A stretch of DNA of 64,000 nt from Bryobacterales bacterium (lineage in GTDB: Bacteria > Acidobacteriota > Terriglobia > Bryobacterales > UBA6623). The stretch spans positions 79,811 through 143,810 of the forward strand of contig JAJEHF010000066.1 of NCBI GenBank assembly GCA_022823865.1, written 5' to 3'. Below, piece after piece: positions 37,627 to 47,540 of the stretch. Each line of letters begins with the position of its first letter. Position 1 is the stretch's first letter. The notes beneath the pieces were generated by a model that did not search any database, had not been told where the DNA came from, and saw only the letters and a program-made list of their open reading frames with translations. A program made the position numbers and the translations under genes.

Positions 37627-38319
37627 GTGCGGGAGGGCCGCGTCGCCGGCGCTGCTACTCTGAAGCCAGTGTTCGAGGGCTCGCAACCGGAGCTGCGCAA
37701 GGTTTGCGGCGTTACTCGCCCCGCGGACGCCGTCCATGCGGCGCGGTCTGGCGCGAATGCGATCGGCCTGATCTTCGTTCCGCGCAGCTTGCGCGCCGTG
37801 ACGCCGGAAAGAGCGCGCGAAATCGTGGAAGCGCTGCCGGACGACGTGCTAAAGGTTGGTGTCTTTGTCTCTGAGAGCCCGGCAGTCGTGGCCGCTACGG
37901 CGCGCCGCGTCGGCCTGGACGTAGCGCAGCTGCACGGGGACGAGAGCCCGGCAGATTGCGATTCGCTGCGCCGGGCTGCCGGGGGTAGTCTCAAGATCTG
38001 GAAGGCGGTTCCGGTCGGATCGCGACTCGACGACGCGAGGCTGGGCGAATTCGGGGTCGAGGCGTTCCTGCTCGACACCGCCGTAGAGGGCGGTCACGGC
38101 GGCACCGGGACCACGTTTCCGTGGCATTTGGCTGTGCCCGCCAAGCGCCACGGCAAGGTCGTGCTGGCGGGCGGACTGCATGGGGGCAACGTGGCAGATG
38201 CCGTGCGCGCCGTCCGGCCGTGGGGCGTTGACGCCAGTTCCCAACTGGAATCCCGCCCGGGCGTGAAGGATCCGCAGAAGGTGGCGCGCTACCTCGCCGC
38301 CGCGCAGCTCGGAGGGTAG
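37627..38319 (+). CDS. trpF: Phosphoribosylanthranilate isomerase
   Basis: KVCGVTRPADAVHAARSGANAIGLIF; VGVFV; VAQLHGDES; LAGGLHGGNVADAV. Confidence 0.9.
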   Translation: MREGRVAGAATLKPVFEGSQPELRKVCGVTRPADAVHAARSGANAIGLIFVPRSLRAVTPERAREIVEALPDDVLKVGVFVSESPAVVAATARRVGLDVAQLHGDESPADCDSLRRAAGGSLKIWKAVPVGSRLDDARLGEFGVEAFLLDTAVEGGHGGTGTTFPWHLAVPAKRHGKVVLAGGLHGGNVADAVRAVRPWGVDASSQLESRPGVKDPQKVARYLAAAQLGG

Positions 38320-38324
38320 CTTCC

Positions 38325-38717
38325 GTGTGTGCGATCGGCGGTCGCGGCCGCTTCATCGTCGGGGACGTCTTGGCGACTTCGGCGGCATGCGCGCTCATCG
38401 CCGCTGTCGCGGGATCGGCGCTGTCGGCTGGGTGGCCGGCTTGGGCGGCAATGGCCACCGGCATGCTGGCGGGGATGGTCCTGGCGGTTCCTTGCTGGCT
38501 CGTCGCCGGGCTCTGGCTGGGGATGATCGAGCCGATGCTCCAGATCATGCTGGGCGGGATGCTGGCCGGCATGGCCGGTGGGATGGCTGCCGCCCGCGAA
38601 GTCCGATCCGACATCGCCGGGCTGTTGCTGCTGGGGCTGGCCTGCGGCGCGGCTACATCTCTGGCGACCGCATGTGCCGACTGGGCGTTGCGCAGATGGG
38701 GCAGCGAATGTCCCTGA
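38325..38717 (+). CDS. Hypothetical small membrane protein
   Basis: Hydrophobic, Gly/Ala/Met-rich TM segments; between trpF and a methyltransferase, GTG start. Confidence 0.5.
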   Translation: MCAIGGRGRFIVGDVLATSAACALIAAVAGSALSAGWPAWAAMATGMLAGMVLAVPCWLVAGLWLGMIEPMLQIMLGGMLAGMAGGMAAAREVRSDIAGLLLLGLACGAATSLATACADWALRRWGSECP

Positions 38718-39319
38718 CCGACCGCGCGAAGTGGAACGGCGCGGCCGGATCCTACGATGGCTTCATCGCACGCGCGGCCGAGCGTCGCTGGGCGCGCTTC
38801 AAGACCGAATTGTTCAGCGACATGGACGGACGGGTGCTATTCGTCGCCGCCGGGACGGGCATCGATTTTCAGTTCTTCCCGCCCGGCCGCTCGATTGAGG
38901 CGGTGGATGTGAGCGAGCGGATGCTGGAGCGCGCCGCCATGCGCCGGCGCGAGTACGACGGACAGATCCGGTTGCACCAAATGGACGTCCGGCAACTGGC
39001 CTTCCAGGACGAGTCTTTCGACCAGGCCTACACCTCATGCACGTTCTGCTCGGTATCGGAGCCGGTCGAAGGCCTGTCCCAGCTCAGGCGCGTGTTGCGG
39101 CCCGGCGGCACGCTGCGCATGTTCGAGCACACCGGCAGCCGCTGGTTCCCGTTCAACGCGATGCTGCACATGTGCACGCCGTTCACGCGCCGCTACGGGC
39201 CGGCGATGAACCGGCCCACTGTGGCAAACGTCCGCAAGGCCGGGTTCGAGGTGCAATCCGTCACCCCGCACTATCTCGATGTAGTGAAGAGCATCGAGGC
39301 TCGCAAGCCTGTCGGCTGA
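38708..39319 (+). CDS. Class I SAM-dependent methyltransferase
   Basis: Start MSLTDRAKWNGAAGSYDGF; VLFVAAGTGIDFQFFPPG, VDVSERMLERAA, FDQAYTSCTFCSVSEPVEGLSQLRRVLRPGG. Confidence 0.85.
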   Translation: MSLTDRAKWNGAAGSYDGFIARAAERRWARFKTELFSDMDGRVLFVAAGTGIDFQFFPPGRSIEAVDVSERMLERAAMRRREYDGQIRLHQMDVRQLAFQDESFDQAYTSCTFCSVSEPVEGLSQLRRVLRPGGTLRMFEHTGSRWFPFNAMLHMCTPFTRRYGPAMNRPTVANVRKAGFEVQSVTPHYLDVVKSIEARKPVG

Positions 39320-39343
39320 TGCCCGGCGCGGCCGATAGCGCTG

Positions 39344-39718
39344 CTACTTGTGGTTGTTGTTGCCTTCGGACATGTAGTCGACCTGGCCACGGAAAACCGC
39401 GCCCTTCTCGACGACAAATTCGCTAGTCGTGGTCAGTTTCCCGGTCATGACTGCGGTGCCAGTGAATCTGGCGCCCTTCAGCCCAGTGACGCTGCCCTTG
39501 ACGTGGCCTGATACCGAAACCTTGGCGGCAACGATGTCCGCCTCGACCTCGGCCTTCTCGGCTACGGTGACCTCGTTCGACTTCGACTCGATGGTCCCCT
39601 TGAACTTACCAACGATCAATAGCGGCTCGTCCGCGACGATATCTCCTATCAGACGAGTAGTGCTGCCCAAGCGGGAGCCGGAGGGTTGCTTCGAAGCGGA
39701 CGGGGAAATACTAGCCAT
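39344..39718 (-). CDS. Bactofilin/polymer-forming cytoskeletal protein
   Basis: RLIGDIVADEPLLIVGKFKGTIESKSNEVTVAEKAEVEADIVAAKVSVSGHVKGSV beta-helix pattern. Confidence 0.88.
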   Translation of the reverse strand: MASISPSASKQPSGSRLGSTTRLIGDIVADEPLLIVGKFKGTIESKSNEVTVAEKAEVEADIVAAKVSVSGHVKGSVTGLKGARFTGTAVMTGKLTTTSEFVVEKGAVFRGQVDYMSEGNNNHK

Positions 39719-39849
39719 GGACCAATGTTAGCAAACGGCTTGCGGCCCCCTCCTGCGATGCCGGCCGACCATACACAATTGACATATAACCGTCACGTTC
39801 TGCCTAGCGCTTCGTCAAGCCTGGCGCTGGTAACGACATCGACACGCGC

Positions 39850-40045
39850 GGCCTGCCAGAAGCGCACCATGCCTTGCATTCGCGCGCAAGCGGGCCAATG
39901 CGCTCCGTTCCCTGGACGCGGGCGCCAGCCGTCCTGCTCGCCCAGCCTGCGTTCCAGGGCAGCCCGCGACGGCTCCCCACGCTGCAACTCCCGTCGCAGC
40001 CACCGCACCGCCTCGGGCTTCAAGATGCGGAGCCCAATCCGCGCT
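39850..40045 (-). pseudogene. Decayed transposase-like fragment, homologous to the 17.2 kb fragment
   Basis: IGLRILKPEAVRWLRRELQRGEPSRAALERRLGEQDGWRPRPGN; nucleotide match ggat.gggctccgcat to 17241-17256. Confidence 0.45.
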
Positions 40046-40113
40046 GCCCCCGGTCTGCATCGAGAGGCGGCCCTGTGTTGACCGGGACTGAGCGCTGGCC
40101 GCAAGGCCTCGAG

Positions 40114-41355
40114 CTAGGTCTTGACGAGTCGCTGCCTGCGCCGGTCCCAGGCGAGCGACTTCTTCTTGCGGAACGATTCGACCGTCATCTGGCAGGCCAT
40201 CGAGACGTTAAATGCGAACTCGGCGTCGCACTTGAGGGCCTCGCCGACGCGGATCGCGTTGTGGAGGTTGTGGTGGTGCAGCGCCATGTCCTCGCCGCCG
40301 CTCTTCTTGTGCAGGCGGGTCTGGACGTCGCTCTCGTGGATCGGTTCCGGCTCCAGGCTGAAGCCGTCCCGGCTGAACTCAATGGTGCCCTTGTTGCCGC
40401 GGATGACGTGGCGGATCTTTGACTGGTTGGCCAAGGACGAGACCAGCAGGACGTTGACGCCCTCGGGATACTCCAGCAGGGCGTTGAACGTGTCGGGCAC
40501 CTCCGCCCCGCCGTTGAAGAAATACTGGCCGCCGGTCGCGACCACTCGCGAGGGCACCGTCAAGCCGCATGCGCGCACGATGCGCGCGAGTCGATGCACG
40601 AACAGGTCCGTGGCGATGCCGCCCGAATAGTCCCAGTAGCGGCGCCACGAGAAGAAGCGGGCGGGATCCCACGGCCGCTTCTTGGCCTTGCCGAGGTAGG
40701 TCTTCCAGTCCAGATTTACGCCGGGCTGGACGTCCGGATCGGGATCGCGCACCCAGAAGTCCTCGAGATGGTTGCGGGAGTAGTCGATGTGGGCCATCAC
40801 GACTTTGCCAATGGCCCCTTGCTGGATCAGCTCGGCTGCCGTCTCGTAGGAGTCGTCGGACATGCCCTGGATGCCGCATTGCAGGACGATCCCGGTGCTC
40901 CGCACCTTCTTCACGACCGCCAGCCCCTCGTCGATCGAGTAGGTCAGCGGCTTCTCCACGTAGACGTGCAGGCCTGCGTCTGCCGCGTCCAGGGTGATCG
41001 GCGCGTGCCAGTGCTCGGGCACCGAGATGGTCACGTAGTCGAGGCCGGAATGCTCCAGCAGCAGCCGGTAGTCCTTGAACGGCTTGCCTCCGGTGAACTC
41101 GGCCGCTGCCTCGCGACGCGGGTCGTAGATATCGCAGACCGCGGCGATCTCGACGTTGTCGGGTTCGGCCAGCTTCCTCAATGCCCGCATGTGGCCGTTG
41201 GCGTTGCCGCCGGCACCGATCATGCCGACATGCAGCCGCTCGTTGGCACCGACGATCCGGGCGGCGCTCTTCGCAGTCAGGGCCTGTCGGGCGGCGGCTG
41301 CCACAGTAGCGCCGGCAACGAAAGTGCGGCGGCTAAGGCTTGGCGAGGTAGACAT
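40114..41355 (-). CDS. Gfo/Idh/MocA family oxidoreductase
   Basis: SRRTFVAGATVAAA; GMIGAGGNANGHMRAL; AAVCDIYDPRR; VEKPLTYSIDEG. Confidence 0.9.
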   Translation of the reverse strand: MSTSPSLSRRTFVAGATVAAAARQALTAKSAARIVGANERLHVGMIGAGGNANGHMRALRKLAEPDNVEIAAVCDIYDPRREAAAEFTGGKPFKDYRLLLEHSGLDYVTISVPEHWHAPITLDAADAGLHVYVEKPLTYSIDEGLAVVKKVRSTGIVLQCGIQGMSDDSYETAAELIQQGAIGKVVMAHIDYSRNHLEDFWVRDPDPDVQPGVNLDWKTYLGKAKKRPWDPARFFSWRRYWDYSGGIATDLFVHRLARIVRACGLTVPSRVVATGGQYFFNGGAEVPDTFNALLEYPEGVNVLLVSSLANQSKIRHVIRGNKGTIEFSRDGFSLEPEPIHESDVQTRLHKKSGGEDMALHHHNLHNAIRVGEALKCDAEFAFNVSMACQMTVESFRKKKSLAWDRRRQRLVKT

Positions 41356-41427
41356 ATCTGCAACTCATGGTACGGCATCACCGCGCCTTTGACCACTCAA
41401 TGTCGGGGCCGCTGGTAGCCTGAATTG

Positions 41428-42726
41428 ATGGCTGCGCGGCTGAAGACCCTGCGGGCGCTTCAAGTGCTCGATTCGCGCGGCCATCCGACGGTCGAGGCCG
41501 AGGCTTCCCTGGAGGACGGCACGGCAGCATCGGCGCAGGTTCCCTCAGGGGCTTCGACCGGAAGGCACGAGGCCAAGGAACTGCGCGATGGGTCGTCCGG
41601 CACCTATGCCGGACGGGGCGTCCTGCGGGCGGTCGAGAGCGTCAACGGCCCCATCGCCAACGAGTTGCGAGGCTGGCCGATCGCGGAGCGCGAGCGCGCG
41701 GACCGCGCCATGATCGAACTCGACGGCACGCCGGACAAGTCGCGCCTGGGAGCCAATGCGATCCTGGCGGTCTCGTGCGCGTTGGCCCGCCTGCACGCGA
41801 AATCGGCCGGCCTGCCGCTGTGGCGGCTGCTGGCTGGCGGCCGGCCGGCGAAGATTCCCGTGCCGATGGTGAATATCCTCTCGGGGGGGCTGCACGCGGG
41901 GCGCCAGATCGAATTCCAAGACTTCCTCGCCGTGCCGCACGGCGCGGACACGTTCGCCGAAGCTCTGGAAGCGGCCGCCGCTATCCATCGCAGCATGGGC
42001 GAGCTGCTGGCGTCAGACGGGCGGGGGGCGGCAGGCGTGGCCGACGAGGGCGGCTGGGGGCCGCGCCTCGATTCCAACGAACAGGCTTTGGAATACATGG
42101 TCCGCGCCATCGAATCCGCCGGCTACGAGCCTGGGCGCCAGGTCTCGATCGCGATCGACGCCGCGGCCTCGCATTTCTACCGCGACGGTGCCTATCGCCT
42201 GTCCAGCGAGGGCCGCCAGCTCGACAGTGACGGCATGGTCGGCCTATTCCGGCACTGGGTCTCCCGGTACCCGATCGTGTCGATCGAGGACGGGCTGGCC
42301 GAGGACGACTGGGGCGGTTGGAAGCGGGCCTGCGCAAGCTTGGGAGGGCGCTGCGCCCTGATCGGCGACGACCTCTTGGCCACCAACCCCGCCAGGCTGG
42401 AGCGAGCCATAGCCGAGCGCGCGGCCAACGCGGTGCTGGTGAAGATGAACCAAGTGGGGACTCTGTGCGAGACATTCCAGGTTGTGGACCGGGCCGCGAA
42501 GGCGGGCTTCGCAGCCGTGGTGTCGGCGCGTTCAGGCGAGACCGAGGACAGTTTTCTGGCCGACCTGGCCGTCGCGACCGGGGCGGGCCACGTCAAGGTC
42601 GGCTCCGTGACCCGTTCCGAGCGGCTCGCCAAGTACAACCGCCTCTTGCGGATCGAGGCCGGATTCGACGCTGAGCGGCCCGAGGGGCTTGCACCGGTCC
42701 GCCCGCTGGGGCATGATGGGTCTTAG
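41428..42726 (+). CDS. eno: Enolase
   Basis: LQVLDSRGHPTVEAEASLEDG; VPSGASTGRHEAKELRDG; SIEDGLAEDDW; LVKMNQVGTLCET. Confidence 0.95.
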   Translation: MAARLKTLRALQVLDSRGHPTVEAEASLEDGTAASAQVPSGASTGRHEAKELRDGSSGTYAGRGVLRAVESVNGPIANELRGWPIAERERADRAMIELDGTPDKSRLGANAILAVSCALARLHAKSAGLPLWRLLAGGRPAKIPVPMVNILSGGLHAGRQIEFQDFLAVPHGADTFAEALEAAAAIHRSMGELLASDGRGAAGVADEGGWGPRLDSNEQALEYMVRAIESAGYEPGRQVSIAIDAAASHFYRDGAYRLSSEGRQLDSDGMVGLFRHWVSRYPIVSIEDGLAEDDWGGWKRACASLGGRCALIGDDLLATNPARLERAIAERAANAVLVKMNQVGTLCETFQVVDRAAKAGFAAVVSARSGETEDSFLADLAVATGAGHVKVGSVTRSERLAKYNRLLRIEAGFDAERPEGLAPVRPLGHDGS

Positions 42727-42839
42727 GGAGGAGTCCGCGTCAACGATGCTTGACGACCCTGGAAGTCGCGAGGCGAGCGCGAGGCCGGTGTGGCTCGGCC
42801 GCGCTGCGGCGCGGCTGTCGCACGCACGGCTGCATGGCC

Positions 42840-44111
42840 ATGGAGAGTGCACGGACAGAATTCCCGCGGCTGGTCTACCTGACCGAGCTGACCGGCCTGC
42901 GGCTGATCGGCCCGCACGGCGCCAGGATTGGGCGCGTGCGCGAGGCCGCAGTATTCCCTAGAGAGCACCCCCAGCGCATATCGCGTTTCTTGTTTGGCAG
43001 CGGTCGCACAAAGTTTGCGATCCGCTGGGACCAGGTCCGGAAATTCGCCGAGGACGGCATCCACCTTTCCGACGAGAACTTCGCACCGTACTACGGGGAC
43101 GACTACCACCTGCTGCTGACCAAGGATCTCTTGGACCAGCAGATCATCGATGTCAACGGGCGCAAGGTGGTGCGCGTGAACGACCTAGCTCTGCGCATCA
43201 CGGAGAACGGCAACGAACAGCTGTGGGTCCACGAGGTCGGCGTGGGGATGCAGGGCGCGTTCCGGCGCCTGACCGAGGGGATCCTGCCCAACCGGACCAT
43301 CCGCGCGGTTCAAGAGCGGCTGGCCCCCAACTCGATCCCGTGGGAGGCCTGCAACATTGTCGAGCCGGACCCGCAGCGGCGCCTGCGGCTGCTGATCTCG
43401 CACGACCGGCTGGAGGGCATCCATCCTGCCGACTTGGCCGACATTGTCGAAGAACTCGGCTCCGAAGAGCGCGAGGCCCTGTTCGAGACGCTTGACGAGG
43501 AGGTGGCGGCGGAGACGCTCGAGGAGGTCAAGCCCACCGTCAAGACCTCGATCTTGCGGTTGCTGGACTCGGGCCGCGCGGCTGACATCCTCGAAGAAAT
43601 GGATCCTGCGGAAGCTGCCGACGCGCTTGCCCAGCTCGACGAGATCGAGCGCGAGGAGATCGTCCGGGACATGGAGCCCGAGCCCGCCGACGAGGTGTCC
43701 GAGCTGCTCGAGTACGAGGACGACAGCGCCGCCGGGATGATGGGCACGCGCCATCTGGCCCAGCCTTCGGATGCGACCGTTGGCGACATCATCGAGAACT
43801 TGCGCGGCGACGACTCCCAGCTCAAGCGGCTGACGCACGTCTTCTTGGTGCAACCTGACGGCCGCTTGGTCGCCTCGGTCCCGTTCGGCCGACTGGCCGT
43901 GGCGATGCCGGACACCCCGGCCATCTCGCTGGCTTACCGCGAGACTGTCCGAGCTTCCATGGATGCGACGGCGGACGAGGTGGTCGAGCTGTTTGACAAG
44001 TACAACCTCTACGCCCTGCCGGTGGTGGATGAAGAGGGCTGCCTGCAGGGCGCGATTACGGCGGACGACGTCATAGGGATGCTGATCCCGGAGCCGGACC
44101 GGGGACTCTAG
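42840..44111 (+). CDS. PRC-barrel-like / MgtE N-terminal / CBS domain protein without transmembrane channel
   Basis: LEGIHPADLADIVEELGSEEREALFETLDEEVAAETLEEV; SELLEYEDDSAAGMM; paired CBS DNLYALPVVDEEGCLQGAITADDVIGML; no TM region. Confidence 0.85.
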   Translation: MESARTEFPRLVYLTELTGLRLIGPHGARIGRVREAAVFPREHPQRISRFLFGSGRTKFAIRWDQVRKFAEDGIHLSDENFAPYYGDDYHLLLTKDLLDQQIIDVNGRKVVRVNDLALRITENGNEQLWVHEVGVGMQGAFRRLTEGILPNRTIRAVQERLAPNSIPWEACNIVEPDPQRRLRLLISHDRLEGIHPADLADIVEELGSEEREALFETLDEEVAAETLEEVKPTVKTSILRLLDSGRAADILEEMDPAEAADALAQLDEIEREEIVRDMEPEPADEVSELLEYEDDSAAGMMGTRHLAQPSDATVGDIIENLRGDDSQLKRLTHVFLVQPDGRLVASVPFGRLAVAMPDTPAISLAYRETVRASMDATADEVVELFDKYNLYALPVVDEEGCLQGAITADDVIGMLIPEPDRGL

Positions 44112-45383
44112 ATGGCTGTGCTCAAGCGGGTGCGCGGGCGGCTGTTGACATTCTTGGCCGTCCTGGGGCCGGGCTTCATCACCGCCATGGTCGACAACGA
44201 CGCGGGCGGCATTTTCACCTACTCGGAGGCCGGTGCGCGCTGGGGCTACGTGCCGCTGTGGACACTGCTGCCGATCACGCTGCTGCTGGTGGTGAACCAA
44301 GAGATGTGCTCGCGGATGGGCGCGGTTACGGGCAAGGGCCTCTCCGACCTGATTCGCGAGGAGTTCGGGCTGCGCATGACGGTGATTGTCATGGGCCTGC
44401 TGCTAGTGGTGAATTTCACCAACATCGCGGCCAATTTCGCGGGCGTCGCGGGCGCGATGGAGCTGCTGCCCGTCAGCCGCTATGTGTCCGTGCCGCTTGG
44501 AGCGCTGCTGGTTTGGTTCTTGGTTGTCAAGGGAACCTACCAAAGCGTTGAGAAGGTCTTCCTTGCCGCCAGCGTGTTCTACGTGGCGTACGTAATCTCG
44601 GCCATCTTGGTCGAGCCCGACTGGGGCGCTGCGTTGGGCAGCTCGGTGCGCCCGGTCCTGCTGGCCGATCGCTCGTACATTGCGGTGCTGGTCGGCCTTG
44701 TCGGCACTTCGGTGGCTCCTTGGATGCAGTTTTATCTGCAGGCGGCCATTGTCGAGAAGGGCATCGACAGCACCCAGTACCGCGACACGCGCATCGAGGT
44801 CGTCGCCGGCTGCGTCATGATGGCGGCGGTCGCGTTCTTCATCATCGTGGCCTGCGCCGGTGCGATCTGGGAGGAGGGGCCGCGACCCATTGCCAGCGCC
44901 GCGGAGGCCGCCGAGGCCCTCAGGCCGCTCGGCGCCTATGCGTACGCCCTCTTCGCGGGCGGCCTGCTGTGTGCCTCGCTGTTCGCGGCGAGCATCTTGC
45001 CGCTGTCCACCGCGTACACGGTTTGCGAGGGGCTGGGCCTGGAATCGGGCGTCGACCACGACTTCGACGAGGCGCCGTCCTTCTATTGGATGTATACGTT
45101 GCTGATCGCGCTCGGCGCGGGCGTGGTGCTGATCCCGGATTTTCCCATCGTGCCGATGATCCTGCTCTCTCAGGTTCTGAACGGCGTCCTGCTGCCGGTT
45201 GTGATGATCATCGTCCTCAAGCTGGTCAATCGCAAGGACTTGATGCACGAGTGGACCAACGGGCCCTTGTACAATCTCATCGCTTGGGCCGCCGTGCTGC
45301 TGCTGATTGGGCTGTCGGTGGCGCTGGCGGGCTTCTCGATTTTCGGCGGATCGTCCGGAGCGCCCGTGCCAAGCCTGCCCTAG
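44112..45383 (+). CDS. Nramp family divalent metal transporter
   Basis: LAVLGPGFITAMVDNDAGGIFTYSEAGARWGY; multiple TM segments; VNQEMCSRMGAVTGKGLSDLIREEFG. Confidence 0.9.
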   Translation: MAVLKRVRGRLLTFLAVLGPGFITAMVDNDAGGIFTYSEAGARWGYVPLWTLLPITLLLVVNQEMCSRMGAVTGKGLSDLIREEFGLRMTVIVMGLLLVVNFTNIAANFAGVAGAMELLPVSRYVSVPLGALLVWFLVVKGTYQSVEKVFLAASVFYVAYVISAILVEPDWGAALGSSVRPVLLADRSYIAVLVGLVGTSVAPWMQFYLQAAIVEKGIDSTQYRDTRIEVVAGCVMMAAVAFFIIVACAGAIWEEGPRPIASAAEAAEALRPLGAYAYALFAGGLLCASLFAASILPLSTAYTVCEGLGLESGVDHDFDEAPSFYWMYTLLIALGAGVVLIPDFPIVPMILLSQVLNGVLLPVVMIIVLKLVNRKDLMHEWTNGPLYNLIAWAAVLLLIGLSVALAGFSIFGGSSGAPVPSLP

Positions 45384-45432
45384 CAGCGGCGATTGACCCG
45401 ACTCGGCCGGGCTCGCTACCGTAAAGGACCAC

Positions 45433-45963
45433 ATGCAACTGGACCCGTCCGAATTCGGGCCGCGAATCCGCTCGCTGCTAGCCCCGGGAGACGCGCCGCC
45501 GCTTTCGATGCCGCTGGTGCCCGAGGCACCTACGGACAGCCCGCAACTGGGCGAGCTCAGGCAGCTGAAACCAGAGGATCTTTTCGAGGGCGGCGCGATC
45601 AAGGACCGCGAATTCGCCAGGTGCGTCCAGTCCGGCCTTTACCTGTATTTCTCGGCGCTGGACGAGTCCCACAGGATTTCGCAGGGCATCCCGTCCGCGT
45701 CCGGAAGCTATTGGCACGGCATCATGCATCGCCAGGAAGGCGATTGGAGCAATGCGAAGTACTGGTTCCGGCGTGTCGGCACGCATCCCGTGTTCGGCGA
45801 GCTAGAGGCTCGGGCCGGCTCCCGGTGGGATCCCTACGCGTTCATCGACCGCTGCTCCGCGGCGGCGGCCCGCAGCTCGGCCCCGGCCGACTTGATCGAC
45901 CAGCAGATGCGAGAGTGGCAACTGTTGATGCGCTATTGCTACCGCAACGCGATCGGTATCTAG
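45433..45963 (+). CDS. Conserved hypothetical protein
   Basis: SASGSYWHGIMHRQEGDWSNAKYWFRRVGTHPVFGEL; complete ORF in a co-directional cluster. Confidence 0.65.
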   Translation: MQLDPSEFGPRIRSLLAPGDAPPLSMPLVPEAPTDSPQLGELRQLKPEDLFEGGAIKDREFARCVQSGLYLYFSALDESHRISQGIPSASGSYWHGIMHRQEGDWSNAKYWFRRVGTHPVFGELEARAGSRWDPYAFIDRCSAAAARSSAPADLIDQQMREWQLLMRYCYRNAIGI

Positions 45964-45966
45964 CCG

Positions 45967-46908
45967 ATGGCGGCGGGACGCTTGTTTCTCGGCGTCGACG
46001 GCGGCCAGTCTTCGACCAAGGCCGTGATCGGAGATGCCGGGGGCAAGCTGTTGGGGCGGGGCAGGGCCGGCCCGTGCAACCACGCGTCGAAGAGCGAGGG
46101 CCGGTCCAAGCTGAGGACCGCCGTTGCGGCCGTGGTAGATGATGCGCTGGAACTGGCCGGCCTGCCTGTCGCGACCGAGTTCGAGGCGGCTTGCTTCGGC
46201 ATGAGCGGCGGTCCGGCCGACAAGCGAGACCTGATCGCCGGGGTCGTCCGCGCTGACGCCATCCGCGTATGCGACGATGCCGAGGTCGCGCTCGCTGGCG
46301 CTGTGCAAGGCGGGGCCGGAGCGATCGTAATCGCGGGCACGGGCTCCATCGCCCTTGCCAAGGACGCTACCGGCACGACAGTTCGCTGCGGCGGATGGGG
46401 CTACCTATTCGGGGACGAGGGCGGCGCGTTCAGCATCGTCCGCAAGGCCGTCCGGCTCGCCTTGGCGGCGGAGGAAGGCTGGGGGGATCAGACCAATCTC
46501 GTGGATCTTTTCCTTGGCGTCACTGGCACGGACTCCGTCAACAAGGCCATGCATTGCTTTTACGGGCCCGACTGGCCGCGGGACAGAATCGCGCGTCTGG
46601 CCCCGGACATTGACACGGCTGCCGAAGCCGGAGATCGCTGCGCGGCCGAAGTCTTGCAAGCGGCCGGCCGCGCTTTGGCTGACCTGGCTGTCACCGTGAC
46701 TGGCATGCTCGAACTGCCGCGGGCACAGGTTCCGGTGCATTACTCGGGCGGCGTGTTCCGCAGCCGCAGGGTGCTGGAATCCTTCATGTCGCGCTGCGGC
46801 GAGCAGCACTGCCGTGTCGAGACGGCTGCGCACGATGGCGCCATCGGAGCCTTGCTGCTGGCCTACGACATGGCAGGAGTGTCGGTCCTGGGACGAGATT
46901 TGAAATGA
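45967..46908 (+). CDS. BadF/BadG-type ATPase / N-acetylglucosamine kinase-like
   Basis: FLGVDGGQSSTKAVIGD; GAIVIAGTGSIALAKD; GGWGYLFGDEGGAFSIVRKAV. Confidence 0.88.
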   Translation: MAAGRLFLGVDGGQSSTKAVIGDAGGKLLGRGRAGPCNHASKSEGRSKLRTAVAAVVDDALELAGLPVATEFEAACFGMSGGPADKRDLIAGVVRADAIRVCDDAEVALAGAVQGGAGAIVIAGTGSIALAKDATGTTVRCGGWGYLFGDEGGAFSIVRKAVRLALAAEEGWGDQTNLVDLFLGVTGTDSVNKAMHCFYGPDWPRDRIARLAPDIDTAAEAGDRCAAEVLQAAGRALADLAVTVTGMLELPRAQVPVHYSGGVFRSRRVLESFMSRCGEQHCRVETAAHDGAIGALLLAYDMAGVSVLGRDLK

Positions 46909-47540
46909 CGCAGCTGGCCGAAATGCTTGCCAAGGCGGACGAGCACCTCGCTCGCGCCTGCCCGCACATGGCGCGACTCGTCCGCCAGCACGGCCCATGC
47001 ACCTTGGAGCTGCGACCGGAGCCGTTTCAGATGCTCGTGCGCTCGATCACCGCGCAACAGATCTCAGCAGCTGCTGCCCGCTCGATCGTGCGGCGGCTGG
47101 AAGCGTCAATCGAACCCGCCGGCATCACCCCGGCCGCGATCGCCGGCTGCAGCGAGGAGAGCTTGAGGAGCGCAGGCTATTCGGCACGCAAGGCGTCGTA
47201 CCTGCTTGGGTTGGCCCAAGAGGCTTTGGATGGAAGCCTGGATTTTGGCGCGCTGGCGACCCGGCCGGACGATGAGATCGTGGAGCGGCTGACCAAGCTG
47301 CGAGGAATTGGAATCTGGACGGCGCAGATGTATCTCATCTTCTGCCTGGGACGTCCTGACGTCTTGCCGTACGACGATCTCGGCGTGCGGCAGGCCCTGC
47401 GGAACTTTCACGGGTTGTCGGAACTCCCGCGCAAGCCCGAGGCCATCGAGCTGGCCGCGCCGTGGCGACCCTACGCCAGCGTTGCGAGTTGGTATTGCTG
47501 GCGCAGCATCGACGTGAAGGTGGCTCAAGAGGCGGTATGA
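46905..47540 (+). CDS. DNA-3-methyladenine glycosylase family (AlkA-like)
   Basis: RSITAQQISAAAARSIVRRLE; LTKLRGIGIWTAQMYLIFCLGRPDVLPYDDLGV. Confidence 0.88.
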   Translation: MTQLAEMLAKADEHLARACPHMARLVRQHGPCTLELRPEPFQMLVRSITAQQISAAAARSIVRRLEASIEPAGITPAAIAGCSEESLRSAGYSARKASYLLGLAQEALDGSLDFGALATRPDDEIVERLTKLRGIGIWTAQMYLIFCLGRPDVLPYDDLGVRQALRNFHGLSELPRKPEAIELAAPWRPYASVASWYCWRSIDVKVAQEAV

